From: Mycobacterium gordonae
GTDB lineage: Bacteria > Actinomycetota > Actinomycetes > Mycobacteriales > Mycobacteriaceae
Assembly (NCBI RefSeq): GCF_002101675.1
Contig: NZ_LQOY01000216.1
Location: forward strand, 1 to 64,000
Direction: 5' to 3'
DNA length: 64,000 bases
Program-made: the position numbers and the translations under genes
The notes under the pieces: model-generated
Database searches by the model: none
Told to the model about the DNA's origin: nothing
The model's input: the letters and a program-made list of their open reading frames with translations, nothing else
Shown here: one piece after another, positions 25,472 to 33,846 of the stretch
Layout of the letters: every line of letters begins with the position of its first letter
How positions within the stretch are numbered: position 1 is the first letter of the stretch

Positions 25472-26038
25472 GTGCCCAAGATCAGCGCCGCGTCGGTAGA
25501 GGAGCACCGCGAACAGGTACAACGACGTGTGTTCGAAGCCTTCGCCAACCTGATGGTCGAGCACAGCTTCGACGCCATCACCATGGCCAAACTCGCCGCG
25601 GCGGCAGAGATCGGCCGCACCGCGATCTATCACCACTTCGCCGACAAGGAAGCGGTGGTCGTCGCGTTCGCCTCGCACGAGACGAGCCGCTACATCGACG
25701 GCCTGCGGGCCGACCTGGCCGATATCGACGACCCGGTGCAGCGCCTGGTCATCTACATCAGGCACCAGCTCGATGCCGGCGAGCAGTTCCACATGGGCTT
25801 GGGCCCCCAGCTGTACGGTGCGCTGTCGCACGAGACCATGCACGCCATCCGGGAGCACGTGTGCGCCATCGAGGACGTGCTGCGCGAGATTCTGCGCGAC
25901 GGTGTGGCCCGCGGGCAGTTCGTCGTCGAGGACCAGGCCGCCACCATCTCGCTGATTCATGCCTGCCTGGGCCCGCGGGACCTGCCCGCGGCGGCGATCG
26001 AGCGATTTGTGCTGCGCGCACTGGGTAGGACACCGTAG
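25472..26038 (+). CDS. TetR-family transcriptional regulator
   Basis: 188-residue repressor with an N-terminal TetR helix-turn-helix (FDAITMAKLAAAAEIGRTAIYHHFADKEAVV) and a helical ligand domain. It begins at GTG 25472. The stop is 85 bases before the heme oxygenase start, and a TGACA-N3-TGTCA palindrome lies in that gap, so it probably controls the oxygenase gene. Ligand not predictable; heme or iron status is a guess from context. Confidence 0.88.
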   Translation: MPKISAASVEEHREQVQRRVFEAFANLMVEHSFDAITMAKLAAAAEIGRTAIYHHFADKEAVVVAFASHETSRYIDGLRADLADIDDPVQRLVIYIRHQLDAGEQFHMGLGPQLYGALSHETMHAIREHVCAIEDVLREILRDGVARGQFVVEDQAATISLIHACLGPRDLPAAAIERFVLRALGRTP

Positions 26039-26072
26039 GACGAGCGGGTCGGGCGGGACTGTGGTACGTTTC

Positions 26073-26085
26073 TGACAGATTGTCA
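26073..26085. promoter_or_regulatory. Palindrome TGACA-N3-TGTCA before the heme oxygenase gene
   Basis: Perfect 5-bp arms 38 bases before the oxygenase start; TTGTCA and TTTGAC beside it resemble -35 elements. A binding site for the adjacent TetR protein is the simplest reading. It does not resemble an IdeR iron box. Confidence 0.45.
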
Positions 26086-26123
26086 AAATCTTTGACCGGC
26101 CGGTGCCGGGATGTGGAGCCGAG

Positions 26124-26774
26124 ATGCGACGGAGGACCGCCGAGGCCGTCCGCCCCTTCTCCGTAGCGATGAAGGAAGGGTCGACGGCCGAGCACGAAGC
26201 GGCCGAGCACTCACCCTATGTGTCGGAACTGCTGTCCGGTCGGGTCAACCGCCGCGGCTACGCCGACTACCTGCTGCGGCTGCGCATGATCTACGAAGCA
26301 CTCGAGGCCGCGGTGCGCGCTCGCCGCGACGACCCGCTGGTGGCCGCCGTCTACGACCCGTCGCTGGAGCGACTACCGGCCATCGACGCCGACCTGGACT
26401 ACTGGGCGCCCGGCACCACGCGTCAGATCGAGTCCCCGGCCGCCCAGGTGTACCGGGACCGGCTAGCCGGCGCCTCGTGGGGCGGCGCCCTGGTGGCGCA
26501 CCACTACACCCGCTATCTCGGTGACCTCTCGGGCGGACAGGCCATCGGCAAGATCCTCGACCGCACCTTCGGGCTGGACGGAGCCGGCCTGGCCTTCTAT
26601 GACTTCCCGGTGCGCGCCAAGCCGTATAAGGATGCCTATCGGGCCAGGCTCGACGAGCTCGACCTCGAGGATGCCGACATCGACCGCGCGGTCGACGAGG
26701 TGCGCGTGGCGTTCAACCTCAACCAGGCGTTGTTCAACGAACTCGCGGAGAACCTCCCGGCCTACCGGCATTGA
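26124..26774 (+). CDS. Canonical biliverdin-type heme oxygenase
   Basis: 216-residue all-helical heme oxygenase of the HmuO/HO-1 fold, which opens heme with O2 to release iron, CO and biliverdin. The proximal His lies in STAEHEAAEHSPYV and the distal helix is YLGDLSGGQAIGK with the conserved GDLSGG. ATG 26124 is chosen because GGAG is seven bases upstream; GTG 26103 and ATG 26169 are alternatives. Tuberculosis-complex species instead use the unrelated MhuD enzyme. It follows a TetR gene and is probably regulated by it. Confidence 0.93.
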   Translation: MRRRTAEAVRPFSVAMKEGSTAEHEAAEHSPYVSELLSGRVNRRGYADYLLRLRMIYEALEAAVRARRDDPLVAAVYDPSLERLPAIDADLDYWAPGTTRQIESPAAQVYRDRLAGASWGGALVAHHYTRYLGDLSGGQAIGKILDRTFGLDGAGLAFYDFPVRAKPYKDAYRARLDELDLEDADIDRAVDEVRVAFNLNQALFNELAENLPAYRH

Positions 26775-26828
26775 CCATCGACTACCCCAAAGATGGCCTG
26801 AGGCAATGTCTTTGAAACGCCGCAGCGG

Positions 26829-27215
26829 CTAGGCGAATCTCTCCAGCCAGGTCGTCACCGCGTACAAGACGGCATAGGTGGCGACGGCGATCGCCACCAT
26901 CGTCGCCAGCCGCCAGCGCAGTCGGCGGACCCCGCCCAGGCTGCACTGATTGCGTCGCCGCAACGCGACCACGGCCAGCAGTGCGAGTATGCCGAGGCCG
27001 CTCAGCCGAAACCACCATGCGTAGTTGCCGTACAGATTGTTCGCCCACGCCAATGCCGTTGCGCCGCTGATGATGCCGAAGGCCGCGAGCACAGTGGGAC
27101 CGACGCAGCACAGGATGCCGACCACACCCCCGGTGATCCCGATGCGCCAGACTGGCAGCCGGCTGCTTTCAGCCGGCACCGCGAGCGCTAGATGTTCCTT
27201 GTCGCTAGCTCTCAA
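26829..27215 (-). CDS. MerT-like small membrane protein
   Basis: 128-residue protein with three membrane helices. The first contains a vicinal Cys pair before a Pro (GILCCVGPTVLAAFG) and a further Cys follows the second helix (RRRNQCSLGG), the arrangement of MerT-type mercury transporters. TTG 27215 is chosen because GGAAGGG precedes it by eight bases; it overlaps the DUF427 gene end by 11 bases, so the two are coupled. No merA or merR is nearby, so transport of another thiophilic metal is equally possible. Confidence 0.6.
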   Translation of the reverse strand: MRASDKEHLALAVPAESSRLPVWRIGITGGVVGILCCVGPTVLAAFGIISGATALAWANNLYGNYAWWFRLSGLGILALLAVVALRRRNQCSLGGVRRLRWRLATMVAIAVATYAVLYAVTTWLERFA

Positions 27216-27489
27216 TCCGCACGCCCTTCCAGAATGCGACGTGGTCTTTGATCTGCTGGGCCTGCTCACTCGGGGACGGGTAGTACCAGGCGGCATCCGG
27301 GTTCACTTCGCCGTCGACGGAGACGGAGTAGTAGTGAGCCGTGCCTTTCCACGGGCAGACGGAGGTGGTCGAACTAGTGGTCAGGTGCTCACGGCGCACC
27401 GAATCGGGTGGGAAGTAATGGTTTCCCTCAAGCCGAACGGTTTCCGGCGCCTCGGCCAGTACAGCTCCATTCCAGACAGCACGAATCAT
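27205..27489 (-). CDS. DUF427-domain protein
   Basis: 94-residue protein with the DUF427 pattern: KAVWNG-like start (MIRAVWNGAVLAEA), VRLEGNHYFPPDSV, TSVCPWKGTAHYYSV and AAWYYPSPSEQAQQIKDHVAF. These small beta-rich proteins are common in actinobacteria and proteobacteria; function not established. A long overlapping frame reaching 28287 is antisense to the Crp gene and is not used; ATG 27489 has GAAGG upstream. Confidence 0.85.
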   Translation of the reverse strand: MIRAVWNGAVLAEAPETVRLEGNHYFPPDSVRREHLTTSSTTSVCPWKGTAHYYSVSVDGEVNPDAAWYYPSPSEQAQQIKDHVAFWKGVRIES

Positions 27490-27696
27490 TTTCGCCAACC
27501 TTCGGTAATCGCCTTTGTGCAATAGCAGGCTATCCGGAAGCGGCGCGCACGCGAAGTGTCGTGCCGATGACAGTTGTTGACGGTGCACGGATGTGACGTG
27601 GTGTTCTCTCCGGCATGATGGACGCGGTTTTCCGCGGATTCGGCAAGCCTCGGGGCCACCCCGGTGACATGATCGTCGGCGCAATCGAGGAGGCAG

Positions 27697-28431
27697 ATGT
27701 CGAACCAACCGGCGGATCCGCTCAGAGATCTTGCGCAGTCGCTCGGGGGCGGACAGGAGGTCGGCGATCTCCAGTTGAGGCACGCTGCCTGGGTGGCGCG
27801 CTGTGTCGGCCGGGGGGCATCGGCGCCATTGCACCCGAACGACGTGTCGGCCCTGGCTGAGAATCTGCAACCCCGGACATATCCGCCAGGGGCCGTGGTG
27901 TTCCGCGCGGACCAGGCGGCCACTGGCGTATGCATTGTCCGGCAGGGACGCATTGAGCTTGCAGTCGGTTCCGGTCGGCGGCGCGCTGTCGTCGACGTAC
28001 TGCGGCCCGGTGATATCGACGGTGACATCCACCTGCTGCTCGACGTCCCACCGCCCTACACCGCGCGGACGTTGACCGAATCGAGTTGCCTCTTGCTGGA
28101 CCGCCAAGCCTTCGATCGACTGCTCGCGGGCCATCCGGCGATCGCGCGGCGCTGGCTGTCCAGTGTGGCGCAACGAGTGTCGGCCAGTCAGGCCAGATTG
28201 ATCGGATTGCTGGGCCGGCCACTGGGCGCGCAGCTGGCGCAGTTGCTGCTCGACGAGGCGGTGGAGTCGCGCGTCGAACTCGCCCAACGCACCATCGCAG
28301 CGATGCTCGGCGTCCGGCGGCCGTCAATCAACAAGGTGATCAAGGACTTCGAGCGCAACAACGTGATCAAGGTCGGCTACGCCGTCATCGACATCGTCGA
28401 CCGCGACGCCTTAGCGGCTCTCGCACAATAG
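27697..28431 (+). CDS. Crp/Fnr-family transcriptional regulator
   Basis: 244-residue regulator. The N-terminal half is a cyclic-nucleotide-binding-type beta roll (FRADQAATGVCIVRQGRIEL, LRPGDIDGDIHLLLDVPPPYTARTL) and the C terminus is a winged helix with the recognition region RTIAAMLGVRRPSINKVIKD. GAGGAGG lies five bases before the ATG. The effector-binding motif is not the standard cAMP set, so the ligand is unknown. It diverges from DUF427/MerT-like genes. Confidence 0.88.
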   Translation: MSNQPADPLRDLAQSLGGGQEVGDLQLRHAAWVARCVGRGASAPLHPNDVSALAENLQPRTYPPGAVVFRADQAATGVCIVRQGRIELAVGSGRRRAVVDVLRPGDIDGDIHLLLDVPPPYTARTLTESSCLLLDRQAFDRLLAGHPAIARRWLSSVAQRVSASQARLIGLLGRPLGAQLAQLLLDEAVESRVELAQRTIAAMLGVRRPSINKVIKDFERNNVIKVGYAVIDIVDRDALAALAQ

Positions 28432-28463
28432 TTTTCGCCGGCCGATGCCGGGCCGCACGCCGA

Positions 28464-29183
28464 TCAGCCGGGCGGAGGCGGCGGGTCCGGTTCGAGGTGC
28501 ACTTCCGGCGGCAGGGGCAGTGGCGTGGGCGGCAGGCCACCGCCGAAGGAAGCCTGTCGCACGCCGACGACCAGCGTCAGAACGAAGGTAGGCGGGGTGT
28601 CGGGCGGAAAGCCCAGCACGCGTACGTCTTCGGGCACCGGGTCGGGGCGCAGGCAGATCGTCGCCAGACCCCGGCCCGCCCAGTAGTCGTCGGGCGGTCC
28701 CGGCAGGAGCCGGTAGTCGAAGATCGTGATGGTCGAGCTGCCGATCACCCGCTTGTCGAACGGGACGTAGACGCCGGGGAGTTCGTAAGGGTTAGCCGAC
28801 TCCCGGTAACGGTTCTGGTTGGGGACGGTGCGCTGTCCTTCGAGTTCCACGGCCACCCGCTGATGCCTGGAGGGGCCGTCGGGGTACCACGACCCGCTCA
28901 GTTCGGCCCAATCCCAGCCGGGACTCGGCTGGCACTGCGGTTCGCCGTAGGGAATCCAGTGGACCGGATCACTGGGCAGCTGCACCTCCAGCAGCGCACC
29001 TTTGGGGATCAGCTGGGGGACCCAGGTGCGGTTCCACCAGCTCAGGTTGTCGCGATGCTGTTGGTTGAAGCTGTAGCGGCCCTGATTTTGCATGGGTTGC
29101 TGCGACGGCTCAGCGGTGGCAATGCCGATGGCCGACAACGCCGCCAGCGTGAAGGCTACGAACAATGGACGGCGCATCGTCAC
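28464..29183 (-). CDS. Secreted protein of unknown function, coupled to multicopper oxidase
   Basis: 239-residue exported protein with a signal peptide (PLFVAFTLAALSAIGIATAEP) and a Pro-rich tail (PTPLPLPPEVHLEPDPPPPPG region). The mature part is Trp- and Pro-rich with Cys in QCQPSPGW and TICLRPDP. No family is recognised. Its ATG overlaps the multicopper oxidase stop (29180-29183, ATGA), so the two are translated together and it may assist that enzyme. Confidence 0.75.
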   Translation of the reverse strand: MTMRRPLFVAFTLAALSAIGIATAEPSQQPMQNQGRYSFNQQHRDNLSWWNRTWVPQLIPKGALLEVQLPSDPVHWIPYGEPQCQPSPGWDWAELSGSWYPDGPSRHQRVAVELEGQRTVPNQNRYRESANPYELPGVYVPFDKRVIGSSTITIFDYRLLPGPPDDYWAGRGLATICLRPDPVPEDVRVLGFPPDTPPTFVLTLVVGVRQASFGGGLPPTPLPLPPEVHLEPDPPPPPG

Positions 29184-30874
29184 CCCATCGTGTGGTGTTC
29201 GTGCTGTTCATGCTGTTCGTGCTGCCCCGGCGGGTCGATCTTCAGCAGGCCCATCATTCCTCTGTCCTCGTGCGGCAGGATGTGGCAGTGGTAGACGGTC
29301 GTGCCCGTGACGTCCGGGCGGAAATACATGCGCAGGGTGTAGCGGCCGAACGGCGGTAACCGGAAGGTGTCCCACCAAACGTCGGGTTCGGTTTGCCAAC
29401 TCGTGTCGCCGTCCGGAATGCCGTGGATGTCGACGACTTGAAATGGGTTGACATGAATATGAATTGGGTGCTGGAAGACGTCCTCGTTGATGAGTGTCCA
29501 CTCTTCGATCGTGCCGGCCTCCACCTCGACGTCGATCCGGTGGTGATCGAATTCCTGGCCGTCGATCAGGAATTGGACGCCCATGCCCGTGCGGCCGGTG
29601 ATGTCACCGGAGAACACCATGGTGCGGCGTCGGGCCACCGGCAGGTTCGGCATGCGCGGCGGCTCCACCAACCTCGTGGGCATGCGACTGGTGACGGCGG
29701 CGCCGCGCACCACCAACGTGCCCAGTGGCATTGCCGGACGGGGCCCGCCTGGGTGACCCTGATCGTAGGCCGCGGCGTAGACCCGGTACCGGCCCGTCTC
29801 GCCACCTTTGATGATGAACTCGGCCCGATTACCCGCCGCCAGCATGATGTTTGCTCGTGGTCTGGGCGCGGGATAGGGCGTTCCGTCCGTGCCGATCTGG
29901 TGCAGCGTGTGCCCTTCGACGTGCAACCAGATCGAGCGGTGCGGGCAGGCATTGAGAACCCGCCAGCGTTGCGCCTCGCCCGGCTTGATGCTGATGTCGG
30001 GCAGCACTTGGCCATTGAGGGGGAAGTACATCGACGACGGCACCGCCGGAATGGATTCGAACGGAGCGTGACCGGCCATCGGAACCACCACGGCGAAAGG
30101 CACCTCAGCGCTGTCGTCGGCGATCCACATCTCGTTGATGACGATGGTGCGTTCCCGCATCTCGGCTATCTCGGGCACCGCGTCGATGTCGCCCTCGACG
30201 ATGATCGGGCCGCACAGCCCGTTCCACAGCTGATGCGCTGTCGCCGTGTGGAAGTGGGGGTGATACCAGTGCAGGCCCGTCGGTTGGTTGGCGGCGATGT
30301 CATAGCTGTACTGGTGATCCTGCAGGGGACCCAGCTGCAGTCCGACGTTGTCGCCGGGATCGTCCGGAGAAACCTGTAACCCGTGCGTGTGCAGGTTGGT
30401 GTCCACCAACTCCTGCAGGATGGTTGCCCTTCTCTCCCAACGGTTCCAGAAATCGTGAACGCAGGCCCGCCGGGTATCGAAACGCGGGTCGTTGGACTTC
30501 GAGGCGCAGTAGGGCACCATGAACACGTTGTTGGTCGGAATCCCTACCGGGACGATGCGGTTCTTGAGCAGCAGCCGCAAATTGTCTCCCTGCCGGATCC
30601 GCAGGATCGGGCCGGGAAACTGCCCGTTGTAGGTCTCCAGCGTCACCTGGCGGCCACCGAGGTCCACCGGATTAGTCACCACTTCCAGCGTGTAGTCCAA
30701 GACACCGTCCTGGCTGGACACCTGTGCCAGATCCCGAAGTTCTTCGCCTCCAGCCCGTGCCGGAGCCGCACTGCGTATGACGCCGGCGCCGGCCGCCGCG
30801 GCTGCCAACGCCAGGAATGTCCTGCGGTCCACCGGACTTTCCCACGGGCGGCGCCGCAGAAAGGCAGAATCCAT
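29180..30874 (-). CDS. Multicopper oxidase, Tat-exported
   Basis: 564-residue multicopper oxidase. The leader has DRRTFLALAAAAAGAGV, a twin-arginine signal. Copper ligands are visible as HTHGLQ, HWYHPHFH, HPIHIHVNPFQV and the C-terminal YHCHILPHEDRGMMG that joins type 1 and trinuclear sites. The protein is expected to oxidise Cu(I) or phenolic/organic substrates outside the membrane. It is the first gene of a two-gene operon with the secreted protein at 28464. Confidence 0.93.
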   Translation of the reverse strand: MDSAFLRRRPWESPVDRRTFLALAAAAAGAGVIRSAAPARAGGEELRDLAQVSSQDGVLDYTLEVVTNPVDLGGRQVTLETYNGQFPGPILRIRQGDNLRLLLKNRIVPVGIPTNNVFMVPYCASKSNDPRFDTRRACVHDFWNRWERRATILQELVDTNLHTHGLQVSPDDPGDNVGLQLGPLQDHQYSYDIAANQPTGLHWYHPHFHTATAHQLWNGLCGPIIVEGDIDAVPEIAEMRERTIVINEMWIADDSAEVPFAVVVPMAGHAPFESIPAVPSSMYFPLNGQVLPDISIKPGEAQRWRVLNACPHRSIWLHVEGHTLHQIGTDGTPYPAPRPRANIMLAAGNRAEFIIKGGETGRYRVYAAAYDQGHPGGPRPAMPLGTLVVRGAAVTSRMPTRLVEPPRMPNLPVARRRTMVFSGDITGRTGMGVQFLIDGQEFDHHRIDVEVEAGTIEEWTLINEDVFQHPIHIHVNPFQVVDIHGIPDGDTSWQTEPDVWWDTFRLPPFGRYTLRMYFRPDVTGTTVYHCHILPHEDRGMMGLLKIDPPGQHEQHEQHEHHTMG

Positions 30875-31082
30875 TGCGAATCCTCGGTTGTCTGAAAACT
30901 TCGCGCAGAGCCTAACCCGGCCTGAGGACGTGGAACAGGGGAATTTACTTTCGTTCTCGGGCAGGTGCCGTAAGTGTCATCAAGACGACGATTCAGTTGA
31001 ATTTCTGAGCGACTCGATAACGGATCCGAAGCCAACGGAAAGGTCTGGCCGCGCAAAAGGCGGGAGCGTAGTATCCGCCGTC

Positions 31083-31664
31083 ATGAGTTCCCAGACTCAC
31101 CGATGGGCGCTGCCCGCCATCGTCGCCTGCGCAGCCTCCGGCACACTGGTGACTCCCGGGTCGGCGCTGGCTGACCCGCATCGTCCGCACGACATCACCT
31201 ACACAGTCAAGGTCGACGCTCCGGTTTCCAGCGCCCGGGTGATCTACATGGTCAACGACAGGTATACGGCGACGGCGCCGCTGAGCGCGACTGGCCGGGA
31301 ATTCACGACCACCACCATGCTGGCCGACTCGGCCAAAGCGGGTGTGCAGGTGAGTATCCCACCGCCGTATTCGGCCAACGTGCATTGCGAGATAAACGTC
31401 GACGGCAAGGTCGAGACGATGGTCGATCAATTTGTCGCGTCCAGGCCAGGCAATGGCGAACCGGAGTCCTACGGCGTGCTGTCCTGCGGCAACTCGCCAC
31501 TGCCGGTTCCGCAGTGGTGGGCAAAAATTTGCGACGCGTGGTGGTGTGTCGACAGTTCGTTTCCTTCCAACGCCCGCGATCTGGCCCGCGCGGACGTGCT
31601 GCGGGATTCCGACCCCGAGCGCAGCCCCACCTGGCCCCGTCACCCCGCCGAACCGGGCAATTAG
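31083..31664 (+). CDS. Secreted MmpS-like protein
   Basis: 193-residue exported protein with a signal peptide (ALPAIVACAASGTLVTPGSALADP). The mature part begins ITYTVKVDAPVSSARVIYMVND and continues through FTTTTMLADSAKAGVQVS to VHCEINVDGKVETMVDQ, the strand order of MmpS periplasmic domains. The C-terminal tail with several Cys and Trp is not typical for MmpS. TAGTAT (31069-31074) is eight bases before the ATG. No mmpL gene is next to it; function unknown. Confidence 0.7.
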   Translation: MSSQTHRWALPAIVACAASGTLVTPGSALADPHRPHDITYTVKVDAPVSSARVIYMVNDRYTATAPLSATGREFTTTTMLADSAKAGVQVSIPPPYSANVHCEINVDGKVETMVDQFVASRPGNGEPESYGVLSCGNSPLPVPQWWAKICDAWWCVDSSFPSNARDLARADVLRDSDPERSPTWPRHPAEPGN

Positions 31665-31777
31665 CCGCCGGCTGGCAGTCGGCCAAATGGATAGCCCTGC
31701 CACAGAAGCGTTTACCTTGTTCCGACCGAGGGTAGTCGCCAGACTGTCCGGCAAACGTCCACTGGGAGTCACAGCAA

Positions 31778-32020
31778 ATGATCACCAACATCTGCCCCGC
31801 GTGCGGTTACCCCACGCTGGACGCGGCGCTGTGCGCGTTCTGCTGTCCCGGCGAGGTGCGCGCCGGCAATCAGGGACTCGCGCCGGCGTCGTTTCAGGCA
31901 CGTTCGTTCCAGGCACGGCCGCTTCGCGAATCGGCATGGTTGCAGCTCAAGGATTCGGACTCGTACTCGTACTCCGCCGCTGCGCGCGCCCGAATTTGGC
32001 CGGGGCCGCTGGCCAGCTGA
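31778..32020 (+). CDS. Small Cys-rich protein
   Basis: 80-residue frame starting at ATG after GGGAG. The first 25 residues contain CPACGYPTLDAALCAFCCPG, a zinc-ribbon-like set of paired Cys; the rest is Ser/Ala-rich and low in complexity (AWLQLKDSDSYSYSAA). No family recognised. The paired Cys and upstream GGGAG support it, but expression is uncertain. Confidence 0.45.
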   Translation: MITNICPACGYPTLDAALCAFCCPGEVRAGNQGLAPASFQARSFQARPLRESAWLQLKDSDSYSYSAAARARIWPGPLAS

Positions 32021-32335
32021 CAGCGATGTAAACAGCGGCGCGGCCGCCGCGTATTGCGTTGTCCCGGCTGAGAATCGGCGTCCCGGCTGAGAATCGGCCG
32101 CACGGCTGTTAAGTAATCGCCGGTCGACTGCCCACGCCGTTCGGGTTTCTGTCGCCTCCTGAGGCCACCACCGCCCTCGGGCCGGCCCTGCTCAATGGAT
32201 TCCAGCAGGCAGCCCTTGCCGGGACGACCCGTCGAAGCCGAATCGGCGAAACCGATTTCGGCGTCGGCAGCTCCCTTGTGGGGCACGCACTTCCCGATAC
32301 CGTCACGCGTCCGCATCCGCAACCGGCCGCCGGCA
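32021..32335. repeat. Intergenic stretch with a 19-bp tandem duplication
   Basis: GTCCCGGCTGAGAATCGGC occurs twice in a row near 32060-32097. The rest of this 315-bp gap has no convincing gene; it lies between the small Cys-rich gene and the convergent ABC permease. Confidence 0.5.
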
Positions 32336-33154
32336 TCACGCCGACGAACGGTTGTTGCGCCTGCGCGTCGGGGCGGGCTCCGGGGGGCGGGGCAGCGGCC
32401 GCAGCCGATGGTCGGACGTGAAGATCTGGCGTAGTAGTCCGAGGGCGATGACGACGGTGGTGGTCGCCGTCGAGCCGAGCACCAGGAACATGACCACGGC
32501 CTGCACGAGGACAGCCTGCAGCGGTGGCACGCCGGCGAGGATGAGACCGGTCATGGCGCCGGGCAGGAAGACCAGCCCGGTGGCCTTGGTCGATTCGATC
32601 TGCGGGGTGAGCGCCGAGCGCAGGGCCGTCCGGACGTAAGGCGTGGCGGCCTGGCGAGACGGCTGTCCGAGCGAGAGCCGCGCCTCGACCTCGTCGCGCT
32701 TGTCCCGGAGCTCGTCGACCAGCCGGCGGGCCACCAGCACGACGGCGGTCATCGAGTTGCCGATCATCATGCCGACAATCGGCACCAGGGTGCGGCTCTG
32801 CAGCGGGAAGACCCTCAGCCCGAACACCACTGCCAGGGTGACAACAGCGGCGACGGCGAACGCGACGACGGCCAGGCGGCCGAGCCGGGGCACCTCCGGG
32901 ACGCGCCGGCGCGCGACGTCGCCGGCGTAGAGAACCATGCCCGCGGTCCAGGCCCACGACCACCATAGCGAGCGGCCCGGCTGCAGGAGCCACGCCAGCG
33001 CCACTCCGACAATCAGCAATTGGACCAGGGCACGCGCCGCCGCCCACAGCACCTGCCGCTCCAATCCGAGCCGTTGCCACAGCGAGATCCCGGCGGCGAA
33101 GGCGACGAGCGCCAGTGACATGGCCAACCCGACCCACGAGACCGGACCGTTCAC
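32336..33154 (-). CDS. FetB/UPF0014-type ABC transporter permease
   Basis: 272-residue integral membrane protein with about seven helices and the FetB/YbbM landmarks LVPIVGMMIGNSMTAVVL, EARLSLGQPSRQAATPYVRTAL and FLPGAMTGLILAGVPPLQAV. FetAB-type pairs export iron and protect against peroxide in enterobacteria. GTG 33154 overlaps the ATPase stop as GTGA, so the permease is translationally coupled to it. An extended frame to 33271 is antisense-derived and not used. Confidence 0.88.
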   Translation of the reverse strand: MNGPVSWVGLAMSLALVAFAAGISLWQRLGLERQVLWAAARALVQLLIVGVALAWLLQPGRSLWWSWAWTAGMVLYAGDVARRRVPEVPRLGRLAVVAFAVAAVVTLAVVFGLRVFPLQSRTLVPIVGMMIGNSMTAVVLVARRLVDELRDKRDEVEARLSLGQPSRQAATPYVRTALRSALTPQIESTKATGLVFLPGAMTGLILAGVPPLQAVLVQAVVMFLVLGSTATTTVVIALGLLRQIFTSDHRLRPLPRPPEPAPTRRRNNRSSA

Positions 33155-33840
33155 TGCGCCACCTGCCCGGGGCCGGCGGGAACCGGTGCGATGCCCAGGC
33201 AGCGCCCACCGTCGATGCGCAGCACCCGGTCGGCGATGCGCGTCACCTGTTCGGCATCGTGGCTGACCCACAGCGCCGACAGCCCTGCGTCGGCCAGTTC
33301 CCGCACCGCCCGCTCGATCACGCGCGCCGCCACGGCGTCCTCCGAGGACGTGGGCTCGTCCAGCAGCAACACTTCAGGGCGGGCAATCAGGGTGCGCGCC
33401 ATACACATTCGCTGCGCCTCCCCGCCCGACAAAGCGGTCGCATCGCGGTCCAACCACGACCCCGTCAACGCCACCCGGGCGAGCACTTCTTCCATCTGCG
33501 CCTCGCTGGCGTCCGGATCGGCGACGCGCAGGTTCTCGGCCACGGTGCCGGGAAACGGGGTCGGGCGCTGAAAGCACATCCCCACCTGGCGGCGCAGCCG
33601 CAACGGGTCTAGTTCGGCGATGTCGGCGCCCCGGAACAGCACCCGGCCACCGGTGGGCACCTCCAGCCGATTGCACAGTCTCAGCATCGTCGACTTGCCC
33701 GACCCGGAAGGCCCGAACACCGCGGTCACTCCCCCTTCGGGGACCGCGGCGTCGAACCCGTCCAGGGCGCGCACGCCGTCCCGCTCCACCTCAACGCCCT
33801 CGAAAGCGAACAGGACACGCTCGGCTCCCAACGACGGCAC
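33151..33840 (-). CDS. FetA-type ABC transporter ATPase
   Basis: 229-residue ATP-binding subunit. Walker A is GPSGSGKST, the Q-loop lies in VGMCFQRPTPFPGTV, the signature is LSGGEAQRMCMAR and Walker B is EVLLLDEPTSSED; the switch His is in WVSHDAEQV. After Walker B the usual SALD reads SSED. It pairs with the downstream permease. It lies seven bases downstream of the multicopper oxidase, hinting at linked metal handling. Confidence 0.9.
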   Translation of the reverse strand: MPSLGAERVLFAFEGVEVERDGVRALDGFDAAVPEGGVTAVFGPSGSGKSTMLRLCNRLEVPTGGRVLFRGADIAELDPLRLRRQVGMCFQRPTPFPGTVAENLRVADPDASEAQMEEVLARVALTGSWLDRDATALSGGEAQRMCMARTLIARPEVLLLDEPTSSEDAVAARVIERAVRELADAGLSALWVSHDAEQVTRIADRVLRIDGGRCLGIAPVPAGPGQVAQ

Positions 33841-33846
33841 CTCCGT

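Noticed and set aside
26073..26085. IdeR iron box before the heme oxygenase
   Set aside because: The palindrome does not match the TTAGGTTAGGCTAACCTAA-type consensus; a TetR site fits better.
27490..28287. Upstream extension of the DUF427 frame to 360 codons
   Set aside because: Extension is antisense to the Crp regulator; DUF427 homologues begin at the ATG 27489.
28086..29294. 402-codon plus-strand open frame
   Set aside because: Overlaps the Crp gene in another frame and runs antisense to the secreted protein; no motif.
29393..30379. 328-codon plus-strand open frame
   Set aside because: Antisense to the first multicopper oxidase.
30875..31082. Copper-responsive operator upstream of the first multicopper oxidase
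   Set aside because: Searched by eye for CsoR/RicR-like palindromes; none convincing.
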